From positions 997,805-1,061,804 of the forward strand of contig CM063313.1 in the NCBI GenBank assembly GCA_032173965.1: a stretch of 64,000 nucleotides of DNA, read 5' to 3'. The notes under the pieces were generated by a model, which saw nothing but the letters and a program-made list of their open reading frames with translations, searched no databases and was not told where the DNA came from. This stretch comes from Sitta carolinensis. Taxonomy: Eukaryota > Chordata > Aves > Passeriformes > Sittidae. A program made the translations under genes and the position numbers. Position 1 is the first letter of the stretch. Each line of letters starts with the position of its first letter. Below are positions 48,263-58,370 of the stretch, in pieces.

Positions 48263-48268
48263 AATAAA
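48263..48268 (+). terminator. Terminal poly(A) signal AATAAA with GU-rich downstream element
   Basis: TTAATAAAAACTTTTTAAGA is followed directly by GTGTGTTCTCGTCTGTGTGT (48281-48300), a textbook GU-rich downstream element. This is the most probable gene end. Confidence 0.75.
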
Positions 48269-48300
48269 AACTTTTTAAGAGTGTGTTCTCGTCTGTGTGT

Positions 48301-48888
48301 GGTTTTTATACTGGCTTGCTCTGGAGATGGGTCCCTACAAGTGACTGGCAGCTCTTGGGGGGAGCAAAGTCCTCTTTTTTTCTCCCCTACACCCTTTCCC
48401 CTCAGTGTTTCATAGGGAATTTTTTTATTTGTAAGTTATGGGGAGTGTCTCACCCAACTCATGCAGTTCTAGGCTCTACAATATCCCCCAAAATGCCTTG
48501 AATGTGCCCCAGACCAACATCCATTAGAGGTCAGGGGTATGCTGCCAAGCTCTGCTGACTCCTCCTGAACCCAAACATAGAAATGAGGAAATTTTGAAGT
48601 CTATATGGGAAGATCAAAATAGATGGAGACAGGCTGGTATTTGGTTACCAATTCAGCCCTGTCATGAGCTGTTGCAATATTGTATTCCCCAGTATCTGAT
48701 GACCTGCTGGATCCAGCACTGAGACTGTTTGACTGGAGCTGAATATTCACCCAAAAATCTGGAGCTGGGTGTATTTCCTCATTCTCCAAAAACCTGAAGC
48801 GATATTCATGGTGTTGTCACAGAATCTTTCTTCACTACATACAGGTTTTTAAATGAATGTCGGTAAGATGTCAGAAGTGGGGTTTTTT

Positions 48889-48934
<46 letters not shown>

Positions 48935-49476
48935 GGGTTGTGTTTTAATCAGATCCTGTTCCCAGATTAAGCAGCTTTTTGGTTGCACTGGAGTTGGATC
49001 TTAAAGGAATGTGTATGCTGTGAAACAGCATGAAACCTTTAATCACCTGATAGCTTTACATGCTCATGCCTTTTTCCCTAGGAGTAAAAACATAGATATT
49101 ATATTTCCCTGATAAGATGCTTATTTCCTTAATCTGTGTTTACAGGGAAAGGAGAGGAATAATGCGTTTTGGTCTGTCAGACTCTATGTTTTTTCAGGGG
49201 TCTTTGGAAACATTTATTCAGAAAGACTTAAAAATAATTTGCACATTATCTGGTCTAGCACAGAGCCTGCCTGCACTTTCACTAAATTAAATGAGAAGAG
49301 GGCTGCTCAGTGATAGATCACTAATAAGAATTGCATCACTGAGAAAATAATGGAAGACTTTGGGATGAGTTCTAGATTCTTGCATTTTCCCATCCACCTT
49401 AGTGTCAGGATTGTGTGAGTTTGAAACAAAGCATTTGATCTCCCCATGTTTAGGTATCAGTCTGGATATGACTGGA
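48301..49476. other. Intergenic sequence
   Basis: No gene is supported. It contains the long T run at 48893-48933. Confidence 0.75.
48893..48933. repeat. 41-base poly-T run
   Basis: An uninterrupted T homopolymer, followed by GGGGTTGTG. Its true length is probably uncertain in the assembly. Confidence 0.95.
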
Positions 49477-49760
49477 TCATAAAATCATAGAATGGTTTTG
49501 TTTGGAAGGATCATCTTAAAGATCATCTTGTTCCAACCTCAGGCTGGGTTGCTGTCCAACCTGGCCTTGAGGGATGGGGCAGCCACAGCTTCTCTGGGAA
49601 ACCTGTGCGTCACCACCTTCACAGGGAAAAAAAAAAAATTTACTGAAATCTAATCTAAACCCATTCTCTTATATCTGAACCCAGTCCCCCTTGTTCTATC
49701 ACTGCAGGTGACAACCTTACCCTGTCTTTCCTTAGGTTTCCTTCATGTCCTAGATCATCT
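49477..49760 (-). mobile_element. CR1 LINE 3' fragment
   Basis: It begins ATAAAATCATAGAATGGTTT. Then come GATCATCTTGTTCCAACC, GGCCTTGAGGGATGGGGCAG, CACCACCTTCACAGGG, AATCTAATCTAAACCCATTC and CCCCCTTGTTCTATCACTGC, the reverse complement of CR1. It carries an expanded A run. Confidence 0.93.
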
Positions 49761-52700
49761 ATTGAGGTCCCTGTGCTGAAGTGAAATTACAGGAGAGGCA
49801 GGGAAGAAGCAAAGGCAATGGTTGCTAACAGTGATCCTTTACTGACCGATCCTTATCCTCTGCCTTGATGGACAAGTCTCTTTCTTTCTTCTCCCTAAGA
49901 GCCCTGGGCTTCCCAGGGGGTGTTTGTGCTGTGGGACAACTGGGATTTTGCACACATTCTGTTCCCAGGCTCATTGTCCTCCCTTTGCTTATGAAGCCTG
50001 GGTAAATATTTGCCTCATTATTGCTATCTCGACTGCTGGCATTTTCCTCCAGCCTGAAGGTACAGTGGCTGAATGCTCCCCATGCACAGCTCTTGCCTTT
50101 GTATCTATCCCAGAGCAAAGGCTTTGCAGGAGTTGCTATGGGAATAGGATTATCAGGCAGATACCTCCCTCCCTTCCAAATATCCAGCAGGCCTGGAGAA
50201 GAGTTCAGCCTTTGAGGTTGTCCCATGACTCAGGGACAGTACTGAAGCTTGACAGAGTCACATACAAGTCTGGATCTGTGAGGTTTCCAGAGGAAAATCT
50301 GTGCTTTGGGAAGTGGATGTGAAATGTTGGTACTCCTGGCCTGTTTATCTTGGAAGGCTTCATGTGACCCTACACAGCAGAAGTCCGTCTCCAGGCTTGG
50401 AGGAAATACCTCAGCACAACTGCTGGGGTTCAGTTCAATGGATGCTGGCCCAAGTTTCAGCTCTTCTTCTCACCCTGAAGTCTTCCTTCAGAATTTTTCT
50501 GAGAACACAGGACTTTTCCACCATGAGAGCCAGCTGTCTGGCTCTGAAGCAAAGAGATCACAAACACCACTGGCCTCCCTGGTCTAGTTGTCAGCAATAT
50601 TCGTTTCTTTGGCAAGCAGCTGAAACTCTTGATCTCCAGATCTTCCTCATGAGCCTGGTTCCCAGTTCCTATTTCTCTGGTGTTCTCTGAACCCTTGACT
50701 TCTCCAGCTTGTCTCTTTTTGCAAGCCCACATTTTTGGTGAAGCATGAACTACTTTGAGGTTGTGCTCACTGACTCACAGCCCTTCTCTGAACAGCATTT
50801 CTGCCTGTCCTGTCTAATAATTTCTGACCAAAAAGCAAATCTAAAGGTATGAACAAATAAATGGAAATCTAAATGTATGCTTAGTGGCATATCAGGTAAC
50901 TAAGACTGTGATTTCTTAACAGGATCAAACTGGATTTTACCAGGTTTTCTCTTTGGGTTTATAGGCATCACTGCCAGGGGACAGCACACAAGAGCCCTTA
51001 ACATGTAGAAGATGACCATCACAAAGAAGATATCAATCTCTATTTTAGATTTAATTCATTCCAGCTTGGATCCTACAATCCCTTCTCTCCAGCACTAACA
51101 CAATATGCTGAAAATCAAGCGAAACACCCAAAATGTTGTCATTGTGGGGAGATTTGGGGTTTGCTTTGCTCTTGTGGTTGAGCTAATATTCTCACTTTCT
51201 ACAGTTGGAGGTATCAGAGGCAAAGTTCTGTCAGCTCAGAGAAAAGTGAGAAAAAAGGCTCAAAAAATAAGCAAAATAAAATAAATTCTCATGCAATGCA
51301 CTGTATTGTGTAGCAACAGATGGAGTGTGCAGCTAAGACTCAGGTAGCACTATTGACTTTCCTTTTGCTGCATTAGAGATCTGTTTTGTTCCAGCAGAAT
51401 GTGGAAATTGATCAGATCAGATGTGTTCCCTCTCTGGTTCAATGTTGTGATTCCTGAAGGAGAAAAAAGAAAATCCCATGGTAAGCAGGAAGGGAATAAT
51501 CTGTCCCTAATGAAAGTCTCACCTTAATCCATTCTGACAAAAGCTTTATCCACAGAAGTAGAATAAGTCCTACCTGTTTCACATTTATGTTGTGTTCTGG
51601 TAATATAAGTTACAGTACCTTTGCTACTAATTCAGTTTTAGATTTGACTGAGCACCTGATGTTTCTGATGAAAATTGAGAGGTAAAATATTTCTGGGTTA
51701 AAAATTTTTGCTCTTTTAGTATCCTAAAAAGAAATGCCTCCTAAAAATTAGTTGTGTGAGCTCTGTTACTCTGACACTGTTCATAAAATGCATTTTTCAT
51801 AAAATAATAAGTCAAGAATTGTAATTGATTAATTTCAGCTAGGATGCTTAGGGAAAAAATGAAGTCGGGTGCTGGAATGAGAGGAGACATGCTTTCCTTC
51901 TCAGATAATTTCTCTCTTTGAATATTTGGTGTAACAGCAAATATGCCTCAGCTTGATTCTTGAATTCTCTGTAGAATTTACACTTCTATTAATGAAGAGC
52001 TTAGCTCAGTCTAGCCAACTGTACATGCATGACTTCCAAATCTAAGTGAAATGTGTCTCCCTGCAGCTGTTCTGTTGTGCTCTCAGCAGCATTTAAAGCA
52101 AGGCAGGTATTCACCAGCAATGCCTCAAATTAATTTAGCTCATGCTGAAAACGTTGGACTGCAATTTAAAGTTTTCTCTGCAACTGAAGAAAATTATATT
52201 TAGGTACAGTGCCAAATATTGCTTCAAGTCTTTGTGGAATCATTTAGATGGAAGTCACTGCAGGCTTCTAGCAGAGATGCTGCAGTTAAAGGAATATTAA
52301 ATTATTGCAGGTAGTTTCACTCTGTAAGAACCAACAGATTAATTAGCAGGCAAGACCTATAAATCTCTAGGTCTTTCATGTGTTTTTTCCAGAAAAAAAA
52401 ATTCTTTCCTCTGCTTAGACTTTTCAGGACTTCAGGCACATGATTTTTGAAACCATGTGATCTGAGTAAAAATAGTCATTCAGAAGTGGAAAGTGTTTGG
52501 TTACTCATAGGTAAATAAATATCCAGCACTCAAAACATGCTGCCTGCAGAAAGGCATGAGGCCTTTGAGACGTTTTGCTGCAGCTGCATAATATTTCTTG
52601 CTGATACGATAAGAATATCCTCTTGGAAAACAGGTTAGAAAATGATGTTTTCTCCCCCTGTTTCTCAGCTACTCCTTTAAGCACCTCTTCCACCTCCCCT

Positions 52701-53187
52701 CACAGGATTTCTCTGGAAGCCAGGTGGCAAATGCTGTCTGGGATGTGGCTGGTAGGAGTTGGGCTGTTTAAGGAGACATTATTATGGTTGTTAGTTGAGG
52801 TGCTGCAAACAGGACTTGTGTTTCTCCATCTCAGTGGCAGAAAAACGATTTTTGGGGCTCAGCAGCTTTAAGTATGACTGATCCCTCCCTGAGGAACTGG
52901 TTGCTGTTAACCAAAAGCAGGAAGGACAGGTGACCAGCTGTTGATATCATATCCCATGTAAATGACTCAATGAACAGCAACAACAGGAGTATAATTATAT
53001 TCTTACCATCGGATTAAATGTATATTGTTATTTAATCTATTGAAAAGTTCACATTTAGCAATTAGGATCTCATTCTGCAGAGTTTCATGCTGTAACTTAG
53101 ATTTCTTTCCATGTCATTTAATTGGAAACATCTCCTGACAAGATGTTTTTTTCCCTCCCATTAATTTATATGTAAGGGATGCTGTCC
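49761..53187. other. Intergenic sequence without supported genes
   Basis: The part 49800-50760 is less AT-rich and has overlapping open frames of 91-133 codons on both strands without any recognisable domain. It may be an unrecognised old repeat. The rest is AT-rich and featureless to me. Confidence 0.6.
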
Positions 53188-53565
53188 TGTGAGAAACACA
53201 GCCCACTCTTAATTTTTTAAGAGTTTAATAAATGATAATAAGTATAGATACTTTAAGCAAAATACACAGATGCCTGGGTGCCTGGCTAAAAAGCCAGAAC
53301 ACCCCTCCTTTAACAAATGGCCCTTTTATATTTTCAGTCCTTGAATGATTTTGCAGATTTATTTTAGGCTCATTAGCCACAATCTTCCTCTAGATCTCTG
53401 CAGACCTCACAGTTGTGGACGTCAGCACCCTAGGGTGGTCTCATGCTGGTCTTATGACACCTCTTCCAATTGGGTACTTCTCCTTTTGCAGTTTTTCTGC
53501 TCATCACTTATGCTATTTTAATTCTATAATTTGCAGTAGCAAGTATATCTTAAAATTCATACTTT
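53188..53565 (-). repeat. ERV 3' LTR (probably truncated on its inner side)
   Basis: Starting at TGTGAGAAACACAGCCC, it parallels 57852 onward: AAGAGTTTAATAAATGATAA, the CTGGCT hairpin, AACACCCCTCCTTTAACAAA, GATCTCTGCAGACCTCACAG and AGTAGCAAGTATATCTTAAA. A minus-strand TATAAAA box lies at 53324-53330. Similarity stops at about 53560, only about 25 bases from pol sequence, which suggests the inner U3 edge is deleted. Confidence 0.85.
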
Positions 53566-53585
53566 AGTATCCGAAAATTAGTAAG

Positions 53586-53891
53586 CTATTTTTTGGCTTT
53601 TTTATTCAAAATGTTCCTAACAGTGTGTGGGATGTATACTTTCAGTTTTCCCCCAAAGGTTAATTTTCTACTCTCTTCTACTAATAAAGGTGTGGCAGCC
53701 ACTGCTGGAATGCAAGTGGGCCACCCCCTATGAACAGGGTCTAATAATTTTGACAGATAGGCCACTGGTTTCCTGGACCCTCCCCATTCTTGGGCTAAAA
53801 CAACATGGGCTGCCCCATCTTCCACATCTACAAATAAGTAAGAAGATTTATCTAAAGCAGGAAGACTTAAAAATTGAAGTCGGAAGTGCAC
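53586..53891 (-). pseudogene. ERV pol remnant, end of reverse transcriptase to RNase H
   Basis: About 100 codons are open on the minus strand. Words such as KPVAYLSKLLDPVHRGWPTC and AVAATPLLVEESRKLTFG are typical of the connection region of gammaretroviral reverse transcriptase. It then stops, and LTR sequence follows almost at once. The remainder of RNase H and the whole integrase are absent. Confidence 0.9.
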
Positions 53892-54196
53892 TGATCAACT
53901 TTTGTTTCAAATTTTGAAATCTCTGCTCATCTTTTTTTCCCCTCATCCTTTACTAGTGTTTCATATAAAAATCTAGCATCCTGGGTGTATCCTTCTACCC
54001 CCAGTCTGCAATATTCTAACAAGCCAAATAGTCTTCTCATCTACTTTTTAGTTTTTGGCTTAGGAAGTGATGTTATTCCTGTAATTCAACAGTCAGCTCC
54101 CTTGACTAATTATATATCCTAAATACTTTATTTCACTTTCTACAAATTGAAGAGCCCTTAGTTTCTTAGAAAATTTAACAATGCCACAGTAGATTT

Positions 54197-54600
54197 TTAG
54201 ACTCCCTCTTCATCCTCTCCTGAGAGAAGTAAATCATCATATTGGATGAGTCTTACTTCTGGTTCGATGGGAAAAAGCTGCAATATTTCCACCAAAGCTT
54301 GTCCAAATAAATTAGATGATTCTGCAAAACCTTGAGGCCATTTAGTCCCCCTGCGTTGTGGCTTTCTCCCTGTGTCTGGATCCTCCCACTGGAAAGCAAA
54401 TATACCTCTACTTTCCTCAGCTAGAGGACAAGCCCAAAAGGCATCTTTAAGACCAATGGCACTAAACCCCAACACAATGGGGGATTTTACTCAGCAATCT
54501 ATAAGGGTTGGGTACCACTGGATACCAATCTATAGTTCTCTTCTTTACTTCTTTCAGGTCCTGGACAAGCCGGTAAGTTCCACCTGATTTCCTTACAGGA
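54197..54600 (-). pseudogene. ERV pol remnant, reverse transcriptase fingers and palm
   Basis: The open part on the minus strand (54475-54197) contains [20 protein letters not shown] and SNLFGQALVEIL, followed by a catalytic region. That region reads Y-D-D where retroviruses have Y-X-D-D, so one codon of the active-site motif is missing. Upstream, the template-grip region is recognisable only across frameshifts (54480-54600). The remnant is inactive. Confidence 0.88.
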
Positions 54601-54694
54601 ACTTATTAAAAGTAATAAGGCTTGCCCAGCTACTTTATCAGGATGATGCCCTAATATTGTCTCATATTCTTTCTTAACCTTTCCAACTATTCTG

Positions 54695-55335
54695 TCATGG
54701 TTTCTTCTTTCCTTCATTGTTCCTCAAATACCTTATGGGCATTCTGAGTTCTTGGAGCAGCTTCTTTAATCCCCTAAAAATTAGGGTCCTATAATCTTCC
54801 ATCTCTCTCCTTTCCCCAGTATTATTATAGTCCCAATTAGGATATTGCAAGGGGAACCTTTTGATCCCCAGGGGTCTGTTTGCATGTTCTGTTACCCATA
54901 TCTGCATACTGGCTACTCGACTCATCTGTCCCTCTTCAGGTGTAAATAAAATATTCACTATAGATTGTGTTTCATCCCAGGTGTAAACATTGGGCCCTAA
55001 AAATTGGTCTCTCTGTTCTGACAAATAATTCCTTTTTGAATCCTCTCACAATAGAGGAATTGAGTGGGACAGTTACAAGTCCAATTCCCCCTTGTGCCCC
55101 TCCCAAGGGCACCTCCCAAAGAGGACATAGTTTCACTGCCTGATTTTCATTTCTCAATTCCTTTCTTTCTCGCTGGCTGCTCTTCCTTGGGTATTCTGAC
55201 TAGGTCCATCGGGGGAAGAGGGTCTGCTTTAGGCACAGGCAGATATGGAGGGCTAGGTGTTCTAACACCTCCCAGTCCTTTGTTTCTTTTACTTTGAATG
55301 CACCTACCCCTAAGGGAGAAATTTCTCTTTTCCAA
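54695..55335 (-). pseudogene. ERV gag remnant, proline-rich segment and capsid N-terminal part
   Basis: On the minus strand, 55335-55147 encodes a proline-rich piece with TPSPPYLPVPKADPLPP, like the segment before capsid that holds late-domain motifs in gammaretroviruses. 55024-54695 encodes a capsid-like piece with PLQYPNWDYNNTGERREMED and YRTLIFRGLKKLLQ. The pieces are in different frames. The capsid part runs within about 100 bases into reverse transcriptase sequence, so the end of gag, protease and the start of pol are deleted. Confidence 0.85.
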
Positions 55336-56867
55336 CAGGCAACATACTCACTTTCTTCTTTATTAACTGTCTCTTTAGGATATATGCAGATGTTTTAGAC
55401 TTGGTACATTCACCCTTCAAACAACTCTGGTCAATATAAATGATCTGACCTTATTTCTTCCCTAGTACATTCTATCATACAATAGTCTATCATTTTGACC
55501 TTGTACTCATCCTTAGTGTTCAGGTCCTACTCCCACTGGGCCAATTTTATTCCTAAGGAGCTGTCTAGGGGTATAGACTTAATGACATCCTTCTGCTTCC
55601 CTTTTTCCTGAAATTGCTCTCCTTGCTCTCTCTTTGTCCCATTTCTCAACTTAACTTCTGTGGTCTTAATCCAAACACCTTTCTACCTCTAAACACACTC
55701 ACCTCTACACCTTCTTCCTACCTTTCTTCTTCCATTTTAATTTCCATGCAAATCTAACCCTAAAATCTTTACCCATCTTTTCCCAGTCCCACTCCAATCC
55801 AATCCACCTTTTAGTAACCAAATGCTGTTTCCCACACACTACTTTAATTATCTGCAACTTGATCAATGCTTCCTGCCATGCACTTGCTATTCTTGTACTG
55901 TCTACTTACTTATGTCCTACAAAAATCAAAAAGTTTAATGCTTGAATCTAGCCCTTAATTCTGTTCATTCACACTCTGGACACCAAGCACTCTTTTTCCA
56001 AAATATGCAATACCACCTTTTATAACAAATATCACAAAGACACAATACCCACTCGTTACAGTCACCTCCACAAATCTCACACACAGGTTCACTCATGCAT
56101 ATTACATGAAAATTCAAATAATAATTTATTCAAATTATAAAATTCCACACATTCACTAATTTATCCACACACACTCTCTAAACCTCAGTACAGCAAAAAA
56201 GTTTTAATTCCCATATACTGACTCCAAAGTTGAATTCAACAAAAATACCCAAATGGCCATCTAAAATTTTATTTGACTGAAGGATCTTCGTGGCGTCTAG
56301 TATAACACTTCTTCAGCTTAACTCCAGTCCTTTCAGGAATATGTTATCTATCCTAACTATTTCCTTCACCTGATCCTGATGGCAGTCACCCAGGCCTGGT
56401 GGTTCTCAAACTTAGAAGGAAAACCTCTTCTCCAAATCTCTGCCTCCTGTCTGCAGAATAAACACCCTATTGACCCAACGGCCTTCTACCCAGGCTTCTC
56501 AACTGTTCCCCAGTCCAGGAATGGGAAAGGATAGCCCCCAGACCCCATAAAGTGCTAACAGAGCGGGTCACAGGCCGGCACACTGGAGCTTATGTCTCTG
56601 GGCACTCAGATTAGAGGCTCTCCTACCTTATTAGCCCAACCACCCCAGAACTTTGCCAATTTCTCTGGAACAGATCCCGCTTAATGGCCCTATATTATGC
56701 TTGGATTACAGGCAATTCCCTTTTCTCCCCTCTTTTTCATTTATACTCCCAGTCTGAGAGTTCCCTGTGATCCCTGTTGTTCTGGGATTCACTCAACCTA
56801 TACCACACACTTTGTGTCTTTGGCTGACCTCCTCGGGGAGGGATGGGATCATGGTTAGGAAGATGCC
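55336..56867 (-). other. ERV leader / 5' gag region, heavily degraded
   Basis: It lies between the nested LTR and the recognisable gag. No long open frame survives. I assign it to the element by position only. Confidence 0.55.
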
Positions 56868-57481
56868 TGTCTTGGTTTGCAAGACAGGTGTCTGCTGAGG
56901 AAGGCAGGAGCCTCCCTTAGAATGGAGAATGGAAACCCCTTCCCTCCAAATTTTTATAATTTTGAAACTAAGGGGCTCTCAGGCAAAGATATGGGTATAG
57001 GAATAACAGTTCTTTATTAGGAGAATCAAAATAAAAATGCAGTAATACAAAAAAAACCCAAACCCTCCCGACAGTCAGAGCACAACCTGACACCCCATGG
57101 GTCAGGCTGTTGGTAGCAGTCTGATTAAATGGTGGCTGCATTCCTCCTGGAGTGGCAGATGTGGTTCTGTTGAAGCAGTGATCCTGTAGAAAGGTGTAGA
57201 TTTCCTCTGAAGGTTCAGTGGTCTTCCTCTGGGAATCCATTGGGAAAGGCTGACTTTGCTGTTCCAAACGTGAAATTTTTATCCAGGTAGGAATACTTGG
57301 CTCCTCCCCAGGATGGAGCATCTCCCCAAAGGGATGATGTAAGTTTAGCAGTCATGAAATGAGGTTTAATGGCCCATTTGCAGAAGATACCTCCCTGGTC
57401 AGAGGATGGGTCATGGAAGAGATAAAGAAAACTGCCCCACCTGGTTCTTAACAGCTGCACCATTAACAGAGGTTTACAACA
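56868..57481 (-). mobile_element. Solo LTR nested in the ERV
   Basis: On the minus strand the block begins about TGTTGTAAACCTCTGTTAAT and ends CAAACCAAGACA, so it has TG...CA ends. AATAAAGAACTG (plus 57006-57017 complement) is the poly(A) signal. I recognise the sequence as a family common in songbird genomes, without being able to name it with certainty. It interrupts the leader of the outer element and is therefore younger. Ends are accurate to a few bases; no clear target duplication was seen. A 117-codon open frame inside it is incidental. Confidence 0.7.
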
Positions 57482-57831
57482 CCCACAGCCCTTGCCCCAG
57501 TTTCAACAGATGGTGATGGAGTACATGCTTCTGGTCACTTCTTGCACTGCAACCCAAGACAATGCCTCACTCCCTTCTCAGATCCAGACTGTCCAGTCCA
57601 TGTCTCACATACCAACAACCACTCTCCCCAACCCTAAACCCCAATACCTACCTAATTATTTCTTGTCTGGGTTCTTCATGCACAATCTTCTCTTTTGCTT
57701 TATGGGTCCCTTATTACCTGTTGGGTATTAACCTGCAATCTCCAAAGATCTTAGGTGAAGCTGAGCAAGCCTAAAAGTCAGCAGGGTCCACCTTTCACTT
57801 GGAGTCCCCCTGACACACGGAGATGAGATAT

Positions 57832-57849
57832 ATTCCAGACTAGTCCCCA
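57832..57849 (-). other. Retroviral primer binding site, proline tRNA type
   Basis: On the minus strand it reads TGGGGACTAGTCTGGAAT. The usual proline-tRNA site is TGGGGGCTCGTCCGGGAT; 14 of 18 positions agree. It sits two bases from the LTR edge, where a primer binding site belongs. Confidence 0.85.
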
Positions 57850-57851
57850 GT

Positions 57852-58200
57852 TGTGAGAAACACAGCCCTCTCCTCTTAAAGATTTAAGAGTTTAATAAAT
57901 GATAATAAGGACATTAAGCAAAAGATACAGATGTCTGGGAGCCTGGCTAAAAAGCCAGAACACCCCTCCTTTAACAAATGGGCTTTTTATATTTCCAGTC
58001 TTGTATGCAGATTTATGTCAGGCTCTAGATCTCTGCAGACCTCACAGCTGTGGATGTCAGCAGCCTAGGATGGTTCATGCTGGTCTTACAATGCCTCTTC
58101 CAACTAGACACTTCTCCTTTTGCAGTTTTTCTGCTCATCACTTATGCTATTTTAATTATATAATTTACAGTAGCAAGTATATCTTAAAATACAACGCAAT
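57852..58200 (-). repeat. ERV 5' LTR
   Basis: This direct repeat of 53188-53565 has scattered substitutions and small indels. It ends CA next to the primer binding site. A TATAAAA box (minus strand, 57985-57991) precedes the hairpin at 57943-57958. It may continue beyond 58200, where the partner copy is truncated. Confidence 0.85.
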
Positions 58201-58370
58201 ATCTCTGCAAGCCAGCTTCTACAAGCCTTACTTCCCTATTTCTACTTGCCCATAAGCTATTACAATTTTTTCAATACTTAAAACCAGTTTAAATTTACAA
58301 TAATTATTTTCTTATAACTAAATAAGTTGTAGCAGAGATCCAACTACTATAATAGCTACTTAAAACACTG

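Larger units (their letters stand above)
45525..48285 (+). other. ZNF462: ZNF462 3'UTR
   Basis: About 2.8 kb of A/T-rich sequence after the stop, up to the terminal poly(A) signal. It holds long A runs (45967-46040, 46664-46665 region, 47220-47298, 47760-47808) and a Pumilio-type site. Poly(A) hexamers lie at 45603, 47896 and 48263. Open frames of about 100 codons on the minus strand are only poly-A/poly-T translations. Confidence 0.85.
53188..58200 (-). mobile_element. Degraded gammaretrovirus-like endogenous retrovirus
   Basis: Two diverged direct repeats bound a roughly 5-kb element read on the minus strand. Internally, from high to low coordinate: a proline-tRNA-type primer binding site (57832-57849), a leader split by a nested LTR, gag capsid remnants (about 54695-55335), reverse transcriptase remnants (54197-54600) and an RT/RNase H junction fragment (53586-53891). 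Nucleocapsid, protease, integrase and env are not visible. Frames are broken many times, so the copy cannot code for functional proteins. The right boundary is not resolved and could extend to about 58370. No target-site duplication could be confirmed. Confidence 0.85.

Noticed and set aside
56968..57321. 117-codon frame on the minus strand
   Set aside because: It lies inside the nested LTR and has no domain.
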